A stretch of 64,000 bases of DNA, from NCBI RefSeq assembly GCF_001440395.1, contig NZ_LLXZ01000160.1, forward strand, positions 52,741 to 116,740. The letters run 5' to 3'. The DNA is from Bradyrhizobium jicamae. GTDB taxonomy: Bacteria; Pseudomonadota; Alphaproteobacteria; Rhizobiales; Xanthobacteraceae. Position numbers and translations under genes: made by a program. The notes under the pieces are model-generated. The model had not been told where the DNA came from. It saw nothing but the letters and a program-made list of their open reading frames with translations, and searched no databases. Of this stretch, positions 9,395 to 17,131 are shown piece by piece. The first letter of the stretch is position 1, and each line of letters starts with the position of its first letter.

Positions 9395-9877
9395 TCAGAA
9401 ACCGAACGCAGCGGCGAGCGCGCCGTGCGGCAGCGACACCTGGAACATGCGCTCGAACACGACGTAGAGCGCCAGCGGCGTAGCCGCGGCGATGACGAGG
9501 GCGCGCAAGACCGATTGCCGTTTCGGCAACGCCAGGACGGCAAAGACGTAAGCAGCCGAGGCGAGATACATCCCGATCATCGGAATGACGGCAACGAAAA
9601 TCGCAGCTGGAACGAACAATCCCGCGAGACGGCGCAATTCGGACGGCGTGACGGCTACCCTGACGATGGCGAGGGTGCCGCGTCCGAGCGCGCCCTGCCC
9701 GAGATTGTAGAGGCTGCCGAGCACGATGATGATGCCGGTCAGGAACGGAAACGTACCGGCATCGACGCCGGCGCTAGACCAGCCGATGCCGTTGTCGAAG
9801 CTGGACACGACGACCACCACGCCGAAGATTCCGGTCAGCACCGCGGCGGCTATCTCGAGCGCGCGTCGGGAGATCAT
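9395..9877 (-). CDS. tctB: Tripartite tricarboxylate transporter, small permease TctB
   Basis: Small membrane subunit of 160 aa with four predicted spans (about residues 8-28, 43-62, 85-115 and 120-145). Such proteins are poorly conserved; the call rests on size, topology and position between tctC and tctA with 11-base gaps on both sides. Confidence 0.88.
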   Translation of the reverse strand: MISRRALEIAAAVLTGIFGVVVVVSSFDNGIGWSSAGVDAGTFPFLTGIIIVLGSLYNLGQGALGRGTLAIVRVAVTPSELRRLAGLFVPAAIFVAVIPMIGMYLASAAYVFAVLALPKRQSVLRALVIAAATPLALYVVFERMFQVSLPHGALAAAFGF

Positions 9878-9888
9878 CGCGTCCTGCC

Positions 9889-10881
9889 CTACTTCACCAG
9901 CCAGCCCTGCTCGCCCGCGACCTGCTTGATATGTTCAAGGTCCTGCTTGATGAAATTGTCGAACGCTGCGCCGGTCAGGAAGGTGTCAACCTGCGAAGTC
10001 TTCTCGATGTATTCCTTCCATTCAGGCGTCGCCTGCACCTTCTTCATGAGATCGACGTAATAGGCCGCCTGATCCGGGCTGACCTTGCCGGGCAGCCACA
10101 CCGTCCGCGGCTGCTCATATTGCGAGATCGCGAGCCCCTGCTCGACGCAGGTCGGCACGTCGCTCCAGCCTTCCGACGTCGTGACCTTCGGCCCCTGCGG
10201 CAGCCGCTTCGGGCTGAACGCGCAAAGCGGGCGCTGGGTGCTGCCGCGCCATTGCCCAAGGCTTTCGGAAGGGTTGTTGACGTGCGCATCGATATGGCCG
10301 CCGGCCAGTTGCACGGCAGCCTCCGCGCCGCTCTTGAAGGGAATGTAGGTGAATTTGACCTTCGCCGCCTTCTCGATCATCCGCGTCAGCACCTCGTCGG
10401 TGTCCTTGGACTGCGCGCCGCCCATCTTGAACTCGGTCGCGGCCGCCGCCTTGAGGAAATCGCCCGCGGTCTTGTAGGGCGCCTCCTGCTTCACCCAGAG
10501 CAGGAACTCGTCCTGCGCCATCGCCGCGATCGGCGTAAGATCGGTGTAGTTGAAGGCGACCTTGGAAACGAGCGGCTGCTGCCACGCGTTCGAGGTGCCA
10601 AAGATTACCTTATAAGGATCGCCGGCGGACGCCTTGCCGTAGACATAGCCTTCCGCCCCGCTGCCGCCGCCCTTGTTGACGACCACGACCGGCTGATCGG
10701 TCAGCTTGTATTTGGTGATGATGCTCTGCACGGCGCGGGCGAGATTGTCGGTACCGCCGCCCGGCCCGGCGGTGGCGACGAACTCGATCGGCTTCTGGGG
10801 CTGCCATGCGGCATTGGCCGGAAGCGCGCCCGCGAGCATGAACGCTGCCGTGGACAGCAGCAGTTTTGACGTGATCTTCAT
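9889..10881 (-). CDS. tctC: Tripartite tricarboxylate transporter, periplasmic binding protein TctC
   Basis: Bug-family solute-binding protein, 330 aa from the ATG at 10881, which has GGGAGGAAG just upstream; a longer frame exists but lacks a signal peptide. Residues 1-25 are a Sec signal (cleavage near ALPANAAW). The first lobe carries the family pattern PIEFVATAGPGGGTDNLARA. The carboxylate ligand is bound by backbone and water in this family, so specificity is not predictable. It starts 52 bases after the CaiB gene and is followed by tctB, giving a tctCBA order. Confidence 0.9.
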   Translation of the reverse strand: MKITSKLLLSTAAFMLAGALPANAAWQPQKPIEFVATAGPGGGTDNLARAVQSIITKYKLTDQPVVVVNKGGGSGAEGYVYGKASAGDPYKVIFGTSNAWQQPLVSKVAFNYTDLTPIAAMAQDEFLLWVKQEAPYKTAGDFLKAAAATEFKMGGAQSKDTDEVLTRMIEKAAKVKFTYIPFKSGAEAAVQLAGGHIDAHVNNPSESLGQWRGSTQRPLCAFSPKRLPQGPKVTTSEGWSDVPTCVEQGLAISQYEQPRTVWLPGKVSPDQAAYYVDLMKKVQATPEWKEYIEKTSQVDTFLTGAAFDNFIKQDLEHIKQVAGEQGWLVK

Positions 10882-10933
10882 GGCTTCCTCCCGGTAGGCA
10901 TTTTTTGTTGTCGTTCGTATTCTCGTTTTCTCG

Positions 10934-12187
10934 TCAGGCGACCTGCTCCTTGCGATCGACCGATGCGGCAACGATCGCCCCCTCCCGCTCGAACGCGTCG
11001 ATCGCAGTCTGATCAAAACCGTGTTCGCGCAGCACCTCGCGCGTATGCTCGCCATAAACAGGCGCGCCTGAACGCACCTTGCCGGGCGTCGCCGAGAACT
11101 TGACCGGCAATCCGATCGTCTTCACCGGCCCGAGCGTGGAATGTTCGACCTCGACCACCATGTCGCGCGCGAGCGTCTGCGGATCGTTCAGCGCTTCCAG
11201 CATGTCATGCACGGGGCCGCACGGCACGCCCTTCTCGTCGAGCGCCGCCAGCCAATGCGCCCGCGTCTGCGTTCGGAAGCGCCGACTCAATTCGGCTTCG
11301 AGCTCCTTCAGGTTCGCCATGCGGTCGGAGCCGTTGACGAAGCGCGGGTCGGAAGCGAGCTCCAGCGCGCCGAGCGCTTCCAGCATCAACAGCCAATGCT
11401 TCTTGTTGGCGCCGCCGACCACGAGCCAACCATCCGATGCCTCGAACGCCTGATACGGCGCGTTGAGCGGATGGGCCGAGCCCATGGCGCGCGGAGCCAC
11501 ATTGCTGGCGAGCGCAATGGTCGACTGCCAATAGGTCTGGACGAGCGCCGCCTCATAGAGCGAGGTCTCCACCCATTGCCCCTCACCGGTTTTGAGCCGA
11601 TGCGAATAGGCGGCAAGGATGCCCATGCTGGCCAGCAGTCCGGCGGTGATATCGGACAGCGGCGGACCGCATTTGACCGGCGGACCATCCGGCCGCTCGC
11701 CCGTGAAACTCATGATGCCGCTCATCGCTTGCGCAACCAGATCGAAGCCGCGGCGATGCTTGTACGGGCCGGTGCGGCCGAAGCCGGACAGCGAGCAATA
11801 GATCAGCGCCGGAAAATCCCGGTGCAGCTCCTGATAGCCAAAGCCGAGCCGCTCCATCGCGCCCGGCGCGAAATTCTCGACCAGCACGTCGGCGCCCGCG
11901 ATCAGCTGCCGCAGCACTTCCTTGCCGCCTGCGGTTTTCAGGTCGAGCACGATGCCGCGCTTGTTGCGGTTCATCATCAGGAACGAGGCCGCCTCGTCGC
12001 CGATCTTCGGCGGCACCGAGTGCCGCGTGTCGTCGCCGTTCGGCCATTTCTCGATCTTGATGACGTCGGCGCCCATGTCGGCGAGCATCAGGGTGCAGGT
12101 CGGGCCCGCCATCACATGGGTGAGATCGATGACCTTGAGGCCGGCGAGCGGCCCCGAACGCGGCGTGGTTTCGTCATGAAGGGACAT
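10934..12187 (-). CDS. CaiB/BaiF family CoA-transferase
   Basis: Class III CoA-transferase, 417 aa from ATG 12187, eight bases after the preceding gene. The N terminus PLAGLKVIDLTHVMAGPTCTLMLADMG is the family hallmark, and the catalytic aspartate is expected in the SLYEAALVQT to PLSDITAGL region. Members activate organic acids by moving CoA from a donor such as succinyl-CoA or formyl-CoA. Together with a TTT importer and a crotonase-fold enzyme it probably activates the imported acid. Donor and acceptor are unknown. An in-frame ATG at 12211 would overlap the upstream gene and adds a non-family leader. Confidence 0.88.
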   Translation of the reverse strand: MSLHDETTPRSGPLAGLKVIDLTHVMAGPTCTLMLADMGADVIKIEKWPNGDDTRHSVPPKIGDEAASFLMMNRNKRGIVLDLKTAGGKEVLRQLIAGADVLVENFAPGAMERLGFGYQELHRDFPALIYCSLSGFGRTGPYKHRRGFDLVAQAMSGIMSFTGERPDGPPVKCGPPLSDITAGLLASMGILAAYSHRLKTGEGQWVETSLYEAALVQTYWQSTIALASNVAPRAMGSAHPLNAPYQAFEASDGWLVVGGANKKHWLLMLEALGALELASDPRFVNGSDRMANLKELEAELSRRFRTQTRAHWLAALDEKGVPCGPVHDMLEALNDPQTLARDMVVEVEHSTLGPVKTIGLPVKFSATPGKVRSGAPVYGEHTREVLREHGFDQTAIDAFEREGAIVAASVDRKEQVA

Positions 12188-12195
12188 GCTGATAC

Positions 12196-12996
12196 CTATT
12201 GGCCGCGCCATTGCGGCGCGCGCTTGGTGAGAAACGCATCTAACCCTTCACGGAAATCCTGGCTGGTGTAGCACATCAGGATGAGGTCCTCGCCCTCGTC
12301 GCGCTTCAGCCGTTTCTGCAAGCGCGCAACCGCCTGCTTGGTTGCGCTCAACGTCAGCGGCGCGTGTCCGGCAACGAGCCGTGCGATCTCGTCGGCGCGC
12401 TTGTCGAGCGCCGAGAGATCATCGACAACTTCATTGAGCAGGCCGAGCGAGGCCGCCTCCTCGGCTTCGACCAGCCGTGCCGTGAAGATCAGATCCTTGA
12501 CGCGTGCCGGACCGATCAGCGCGGTGATGCGGCCGACATTCGACATCGACAGGCAATTGCCGAGCGTGCGCGCGATCGGAAATCCCATGCGCGTGGTTCG
12601 GGTGCCGATGCGCAGGTCGCAGCAGGCCGCAATTCCGGCGCCGCCGCCGGTGCAGGCGCCGTTGATGGCGGCAATGGTCGGCACGCGGCATGTTTCGAGA
12701 ATGCCCAGCACCCGGTCGATGCGGTTCTCATAGTCGATCGCGTCCTGTGGCGCCTTGAAGGCGCGGAATTGGTTGATGTCGGTGCCGGCCGCAAATGCCT
12801 TGTCACCGGCGCCCCGCAGCAGCAGCACCTTGATCGCGTGGTCGCGGTTGGCGCGTTCGCAGATCTCGGTCAGCCGCTCGTACATCTCGAAGGTGAAGGC
12901 GTTGCGGGCCTGCGGCCGGTTGAAGGTTACCCGGCCGATGCCGTCGTCGAGGGCAAACAGGAGGTCATCCTCCCGTACCGTTACGTCCTGATCCAT
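12196..12996 (-). CDS. Enoyl-CoA hydratase/isomerase (crotonase) family protein
   Basis: Crotonase-fold protein of 266 aa acting on an acyl-CoA. The fold is clear from RVTFNRPQARNAFTFEMYERL, the oxyanion-hole segments DKAFAAGTDINQF and INGACTGGGAGIAACCDLR, and a C-terminal helical part ending APQWRGQ. The positions that carry the two catalytic glutamates of true hydratases hold glycine (GGGAGIAACCD instead of GGGCE-type) and isoleucine (GFPIA instead of GQPE-type). Simple water addition is therefore unlikely; isomerase, decarboxylase or lyase chemistry is possible. It is the first gene of the operon, with a promoter candidate just upstream. Confidence 0.87.
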   Translation of the reverse strand: MDQDVTVREDDLLFALDDGIGRVTFNRPQARNAFTFEMYERLTEICERANRDHAIKVLLLRGAGDKAFAAGTDINQFRAFKAPQDAIDYENRIDRVLGILETCRVPTIAAINGACTGGGAGIAACCDLRIGTRTTRMGFPIARTLGNCLSMSNVGRITALIGPARVKDLIFTARLVEAEEAASLGLLNEVVDDLSALDKRADEIARLVAGHAPLTLSATKQAVARLQKRLKRDEGEDLILMCYTSQDFREGLDAFLTKRAPQWRGQ

Positions 12997-13026
12997 CCCG
13001 ACGACCCTTCTTAATTGATTTTTACC

Positions 13027-13055
13027 ATTCTGAATGCAAAATTAAGCTTTATCAA
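13027..13055 (-). promoter_or_regulatory. Candidate promoter of the crotonase-CaiB-tctCBA-pdxA operon
   Basis: On the minus strand TTGATA (13055-13050) is followed after 17 bases by CAGAAT (13032-13027), four of six matches to a sigma-70-type -10 box, in an AT-rich patch. This would give a leader of about 25 bases before the ATG at 12996. Eye-based and untested. Confidence 0.45.
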
Positions 13056-13091
13056 GCTGGAACTGACGATAATCGGGTGCTACTAGCCATT

Positions 13092-13103
13092 TTTGAATTC
13101 AAA
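13092..13103. promoter_or_regulatory. Palindromic operator candidate for the GntR/FCD regulator
   Basis: The 12-base perfect palindrome tttgaattcaaa lies 15 bases before the regulator's ATG and about 37 bases upstream of the -35 candidate of the divergent operon. Short AT-rich palindromes of this kind in the divergent region are usual FCD-GntR binding sites. The match to this particular protein is inferred from position. Confidence 0.45.
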
Positions 13104-13118
13104 TTGGATCGTTGAGCG

Positions 13119-13781
13119 ATGCTGCATGAGGAAGTCGTAGGCCGCGTCCGCGCCATGCTGCTCGATGGCGAGATCCCGCCGGGCGCGCGGATTCCTGAGC
13201 GCGACCTCTGTGAAAAGCTGCAGATCTCGCGCACGCCGCTGCGCGAAGCCCTCAAGGTGCTTGCCGCAGAAGGCCTGGTCCAATTGCTGCCGAACCGCGG
13301 CTCGCGTGCGGCGCGACTGACCGACAAGGACATGCGCGACCTGTTCGAGGTGTGCCAGGGGCTCGAAGCCCTGGCCGGCGAACTCGCCTGCGAGCGCATC
13401 ACGGATGCCGAAATCAGCGACGTCGCCGATGCTCATGCCGCGATGGTGCGACACTACGGAGATCGCGACCTGCTGCAGTACTACCGCTGCAACCGCTTCA
13501 TCCACGAGGCGATCATCGCTGCTGCCGGCAACCCGGTGCTGTCAGGCCTGTATGAATCCGTCACCGCGCGCATTCGCCGCGCGCGCTATGTCACGCCGAT
13601 GACGCCGCGGCGCTGGGCGCTGGCGGTGCAGGAGCACGAAGCGATCCTCAACGCGCTGCAACGCCGCGACGGCGTGGGACTGTCGCATATCCTGCGCGCG
13701 CATCTGCGCCACAAGCGCGAGGAGGTCATGCAGGCCGGCTTCGCGGAAACCGCGCCTCTCGAACAGGCTCGCGCATCATAG
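13119..13781 (+). CDS. GntR family transcriptional regulator (FCD domain)
   Basis: DNA-binding regulator of 220 aa. Residues 1-70 are a GntR winged helix (IPERDLCEKLQISRTPLREALKVLAAEGLV and the wing PNRGSRAARL). Residues about 78-205 are an all-helical FCD ligand domain with metal-ligand-type residues (FIHEAIIAAAGNP, EHEAILNAL, HILRAHLRHKREE). It is divergent from the crotonase-CaiB-tctCBA-pdxA operon, with only 122 bases between the starts, so it most probably controls that operon in response to the substrate or an acyl-CoA intermediate. The ligand is unknown. Confidence 0.9.
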   Translation: MLHEEVVGRVRAMLLDGEIPPGARIPERDLCEKLQISRTPLREALKVLAAEGLVQLLPNRGSRAARLTDKDMRDLFEVCQGLEALAGELACERITDAEISDVADAHAAMVRHYGDRDLLQYYRCNRFIHEAIIAAAGNPVLSGLYESVTARIRRARYVTPMTPRRWALAVQEHEAILNALQRRDGVGLSHILRAHLRHKREEVMQAGFAETAPLEQARAS

Positions 13782-13787
13782 CTGCGT

Positions 13788-13802
13788 CAGGCCTGAGGCC
13801 TG
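13788..13802 (+). terminator. Short hairpin after the GntR gene
   Basis: caggcc-tga-ggcctg forms a 6-base-pair stem with a 3-base loop, starting seven bases after the stop codon. There is no T-run, so a Rho-independent role is uncertain. Confidence 0.35.
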
Positions 13803-14062
13803 GTGGGCAACGCACGTCCATCCATATTGACGCGTTGGACCGGTAGCGCGCCCCCGCAGCGAACGGCCTTCCGGTTTTTTGCGGAGCAGTCTCTGCCGAA
13901 CGATAACCAGTCGTTCACCATGCCTGTGAATCCCGCCCCTGCGATCGGCCAAATCGGTCACCCCTCAAGTTCCCTTATACCATTGATGCCTAGTCATGGC
14001 CTTCGGGGACCTTCACTGCCGTGCCGTTGGGGCGTCCCGGCGTAAGAGTAGATCGTAAGCGT

Positions 14063-14863
14063 ATGAACATCGCACGTCTCGTCGTTCTGGCCATCGCATT
14101 GAGTGCAGGCGGTGTCGCCGCCTATCTCGCCCGCGGCACCGACGGCAAATCATCGCAACCGCCGGCCGAACCAGTCGCCAATTTGCCGACAGTGGAAATC
14201 CTGGTGGCGAAGTCCGACATCGGGCTCGGCCAGGCGGTCAAGCCCGAGGATCTGCAATGGCAGGCCTGGCCGGCTGCGACCGCCAACAGCAACCTGATCG
14301 ACCGCGCGAGCAAGGCCGAGGCCATCAATGAACTCGCCGGCTCGATCGCGCGCAACCCGTTCTTTGCGGGCGAACCGATCCGGGAACAGAAACTGGTCAA
14401 GGCCAACGGCTCCGGCTTCATGGCAGCCATCCTGCCGACCGGCATGCGCGCGCTCTCGACCGAGATCTCGCCGGAAACTGGTGCCGGTGGCTTCATCCTG
14501 CCCAACGACCGCGTCGACGTCATCCTCTCCAGGCGCGAGAAGAATCCGGACGGCAAGGGAGCCGACGTCATCCAGTCGGACATCATTCTCTCCAACATCC
14601 GCGTGCTCGCGATCGATCAGGCGCCGAAGGAAAAAGAGGGCATGAACTCCCTCGTCGGCCGCACCGTCACGCTCGAACTGAAGCCCGAGCAGGCCGAGAC
14701 GATGGCGCGCGCGCGCCAGAGCGGCACGCTGTCGCTCGCCCTGCGCAGCATCACCGATGCCAATGCGGCCGAAGGCCGTACCGAAGAACAGACTCAAAAA
14801 CGAAAAGAGAGCGTCTCCGTGGTTCGCTACGGAGTCTCTAGTCAAGCGACGGCACAGAAGTGA
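14063..14863 (+). CDS. cpaB: Flp pilus assembly protein CpaB (RcpC-like)
   Basis: Periplasmic or inner-membrane anchored assembly protein of the Tad/Cpa pilus, 266 aa. Residues 1-22 form an N-terminal membrane anchor or signal (NIARLVVLAIALSAGGVAAYLA). A SAF-like domain follows (VEILVAKSDIGLGQAVKPEDLQWQAWP, about residues 48-115), then the RcpC-type domain (GMRALSTEISPETGAGGFILPNDRVDVILSRR). The ATG at 14063 is chosen because the next residues are the hydrophobic anchor. It is the first of four cpa genes here. Pilin (pilA/flp) and prepilin peptidase (cpaA) genes, usually just upstream, are not in the window. Confidence 0.92.
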   Translation: MNIARLVVLAIALSAGGVAAYLARGTDGKSSQPPAEPVANLPTVEILVAKSDIGLGQAVKPEDLQWQAWPAATANSNLIDRASKAEAINELAGSIARNPFFAGEPIREQKLVKANGSGFMAAILPTGMRALSTEISPETGAGGFILPNDRVDVILSRREKNPDGKGADVIQSDIILSNIRVLAIDQAPKEKEGMNSLVGRTVTLELKPEQAETMARARQSGTLSLALRSITDANAAEGRTEEQTQKRKESVSVVRYGVSSQATAQK

Positions 14864-14880
14864 CCGAAAGGACGGCTGCG

Positions 14881-16350
14881 ATGAAGTTTGGGGTAAGTCA
14901 GTCAGCGATGCGGACCGTGGCGGCGCGCGCACTGTTATTGTCGGCCGTCGCCACGCTGACGCTCGGGCCGCTGCTGCCCGTGGTCGCAGCCGAAACCGAG
15001 AAGGATCCGGTAACGACTTCCGCCATCGGCCCGGTCAAGATGCGCTTCCTGGCGCTCGGCATCGGCAAGTCTGTCGTCGTCGACCTGCCCCGCGACGTGA
15101 AGGATGTGCTGGTCGCCGATCCGAAGATCGCCAACGCCGTCATTCGCTCCCCGCAACGCGCCTATATCATCGGCGGCGCCGTCGGCCAGACCAACGTGGT
15201 GTTCTTCGATGGCGACGGCCAGCAGATCGCTTCCTACGACATCGCGGTCAAGCGTGATCTCAACGGCGTGCGCGCCGCGCTGAAGCAGTCGCTGCCAGGA
15301 ATTCATATCGAGGGCGTCGGCGACAGCGTGCTGCTGACCGGCTCGGTGTCGAGCCCGGTCGAAGCCCAGCAGGCCGGCGAGATCGCCGCGCGGCTGGTCG
15401 GCGGCGCCGAGCGCGTCGTCAACTCAATCGTGGTTCGCGGCCGCGACCAGGTGATGTTGAAGGTCACCGTCGCGGAAGTCCGGCGGGATATCATCAAGCA
15501 GTTGGGCATCGATCTCAGTGCCAACATGAATTACGGCACCGCGGCGGTCGTTTTCAGAAATAGCAATCCGTTCACCGCCAACAGTGCACCGCTCGTCGCT
15601 GACAACGGCCTGGTCGGGGCGGCTTTGAACAAAGCTGGTCTGCCGACGGTCACCGCTACGCTGCGCGCGATGGAGAGCGCGGGCGTGGTGCGGACGCTGG
15701 CCGAACCAAATCTCACGGCGATCTCCGGCGAATCCGCAACGTTTATCTCGGGCGGCGAATTTCCCATTCCGACCGGCGTAACCTGCCAAACGACGACGGG
15801 GGGCGCGATCGGACAATGCGTCCAGACGGTCAGCTTCAAGAAATTCGGCATCTCGCTCAACTTCACGCCGGTCGTTCTGTCCGAGGGACGGATCAGCCTG
15901 AGGGTGATGACCGAAGTGTCGGAAGTATCGACCGAAAACGCCTTGATGGGCGGTAGCGGCGGAACAACGATTCCCTCGATCAAGACGCGTCGTGCGGAAA
16001 CCACGTTGGAAATTCCGTCCGGCGGCTCGGTGGCGATGGCGGGACTGATCCAGGAACAAACCAAGCAAGCCATCAACGGAATGCCCGGCGTGGACCAGAT
16101 ACCGATTTTCGGACAGCTTTTCAGGAGCCAGGACTACGTCAACCACCAGACCGAGTTGATGGTCATCGTGACGCCCTACGTCGTCCGGGCTATCGCGCAG
16201 AAAGAACTGTCGCGGCCCGATGACGGCTTTGCATCGGCCTCCGATTCCCAGTCCGCGCTGCTCGGGCGCATCAACCGGATCTACGGTGTCGCCGCCTACG
16301 TCGATCCCGTCGCCGGGGTCCAGGGCAATTTCGGCTACATCATCGACTGA
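14881..16350 (+). CDS. cpaC: Pilus secretin CpaC (RcpA-like)
   Basis: Outer-membrane secretin of the Tad/Cpa pilus, 489 aa. ATG 14881 is preferred over a GTG at 14860 because it has AAGGA about nine bases upstream and begins a normal signal peptide (cleavage near VVAA, residues 37-40 of this start). Residues about 50-130 are the pilus-formation N-terminal domain, residues about 135-190 resemble a BON domain, and the C-terminal half is the secretin domain with RRAETTLEIPSGGSVAMAGL and GVDQIPIFGQLFRSQ. It starts 17 bases after the cpaB stop. Confidence 0.93.
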   Translation: MKFGVSQSAMRTVAARALLLSAVATLTLGPLLPVVAAETEKDPVTTSAIGPVKMRFLALGIGKSVVVDLPRDVKDVLVADPKIANAVIRSPQRAYIIGGAVGQTNVVFFDGDGQQIASYDIAVKRDLNGVRAALKQSLPGIHIEGVGDSVLLTGSVSSPVEAQQAGEIAARLVGGAERVVNSIVVRGRDQVMLKVTVAEVRRDIIKQLGIDLSANMNYGTAAVVFRNSNPFTANSAPLVADNGLVGAALNKAGLPTVTATLRAMESAGVVRTLAEPNLTAISGESATFISGGEFPIPTGVTCQTTTGGAIGQCVQTVSFKKFGISLNFTPVVLSEGRISLRVMTEVSEVSTENALMGGSGGTTIPSIKTRRAETTLEIPSGGSVAMAGLIQEQTKQAINGMPGVDQIPIFGQLFRSQDYVNHQTELMVIVTPYVVRAIAQKELSRPDDGFASASDSQSALLGRINRIYGVAAYVDPVAGVQGNFGYIID

Positions 16351-16390
16351 GACGCAGAACTGTTCACCTGACGGGGACGAGGGCAGAACG

Positions 16391-17131
16391 ATGACAACGA
16401 AAATTCAACTCCGTCGGGTCAGGTCCGCAGGACTGCTTGGCGCCCTGCTCGGCCTTTCGGCGGCGCTCGGCGGCTGCATGCCGCAGACCGCTGATATCGT
16501 GACCGCCAGCGTGCCGGATGATTACCGCCAGCGTCATCCGATTGCCGTGACCGAAGCCAACCACTCGATCGTCGTGTTTGTCGGCCATGCTCGCGGTGGT
16601 CTCTCCGGCTCGCAACGCGCCGACGTCCTGGGTCTGGCGCAGAGCTGGGTGCGCGAAGGCACCGGCGCTGTTGTCGTCGACGTGCCGATCGACACGCCGA
16701 ATGCCCGCGCGGCTGCGTCGTCGTTTCGCGAAATCCAGTCGGTGCTGATGGCGGGCGGCGTGCCCTCCCGCGCCATCACGCGGCATCACTACCGTCCCGA
16801 AGATGTCAGGACCTTGCCGACGATCAGGCTGAGCTATCCGAAGATCAAGGCGGTAGCCGGCCCTTGCGGTCTGTGGCCGCAAGACCTCGGCCCGAACATC
16901 GACAACGTCGCCTATAACGAAAACCGCCCCTATCACAATTTCGGCTGCGCCAGCCAGCGCAACCTCGCCGCGATGATCGACAATCCCGCCGATCTCGAAC
17001 AGCCGCGCCCCGAGAGCCCCGCTTATACCGCGCGGCGCGCTATCGCCTACGACAAGTTCCGCAAGGGCCTTTCGACCGCGACCACCTATCCCGAAGCCGA
17101 CAAGGCCAAACTGAGCGATACAGGCAAATGA
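16391..17131 (+). CDS. cpaD: Pilus assembly lipoprotein CpaD
   Basis: Outer-membrane lipoprotein of the Tad/Cpa system, 246 aa from ATG 16391. The lipobox is LGGC at about residues 27-30 after a hydrophobic signal. The body has the CpaD family pattern, including HYRPEDVRTLPTIRLSYPKIKAV, a pair of cysteines (AGPCGLWP and NFGCASQRNLAAMI) likely to be disulfide-linked, and the terminal RRAIAYDKFRKG. CpaD is thought to help place the CpaC secretin. It follows cpaC by 40 bases and overlaps cpaE as ATGA. Confidence 0.92.
   Translation: MTTKIQLRRVRSAGLLGALLGLSAALGGCMPQTADIVTASVPDDYRQRHPIAVTEANHSIVVFVGHARGGLSGSQRADVLGLAQSWVREGTGAVVVDVPIDTPNARAAASSFREIQSVLMAGGVPSRAITRHHYRPEDVRTLPTIRLSYPKIKAVAGPCGLWPQDLGPNIDNVAYNENRPYHNFGCASQRNLAAMIDNPADLEQPRPESPAYTARRAIAYDKFRKGLSTATTYPEADKAKLSDTGK

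Noticed and set aside
13803..14045. 80-codon plus-strand frame between the GntR gene and cpaB
   Set aside because: No ribosome site and no family pattern; it ends 17 bases before the true cpaB start and looks like random open frame. It is not a pilin: no hydrophobic N-terminal helix or GxxxxE cleavage motif.
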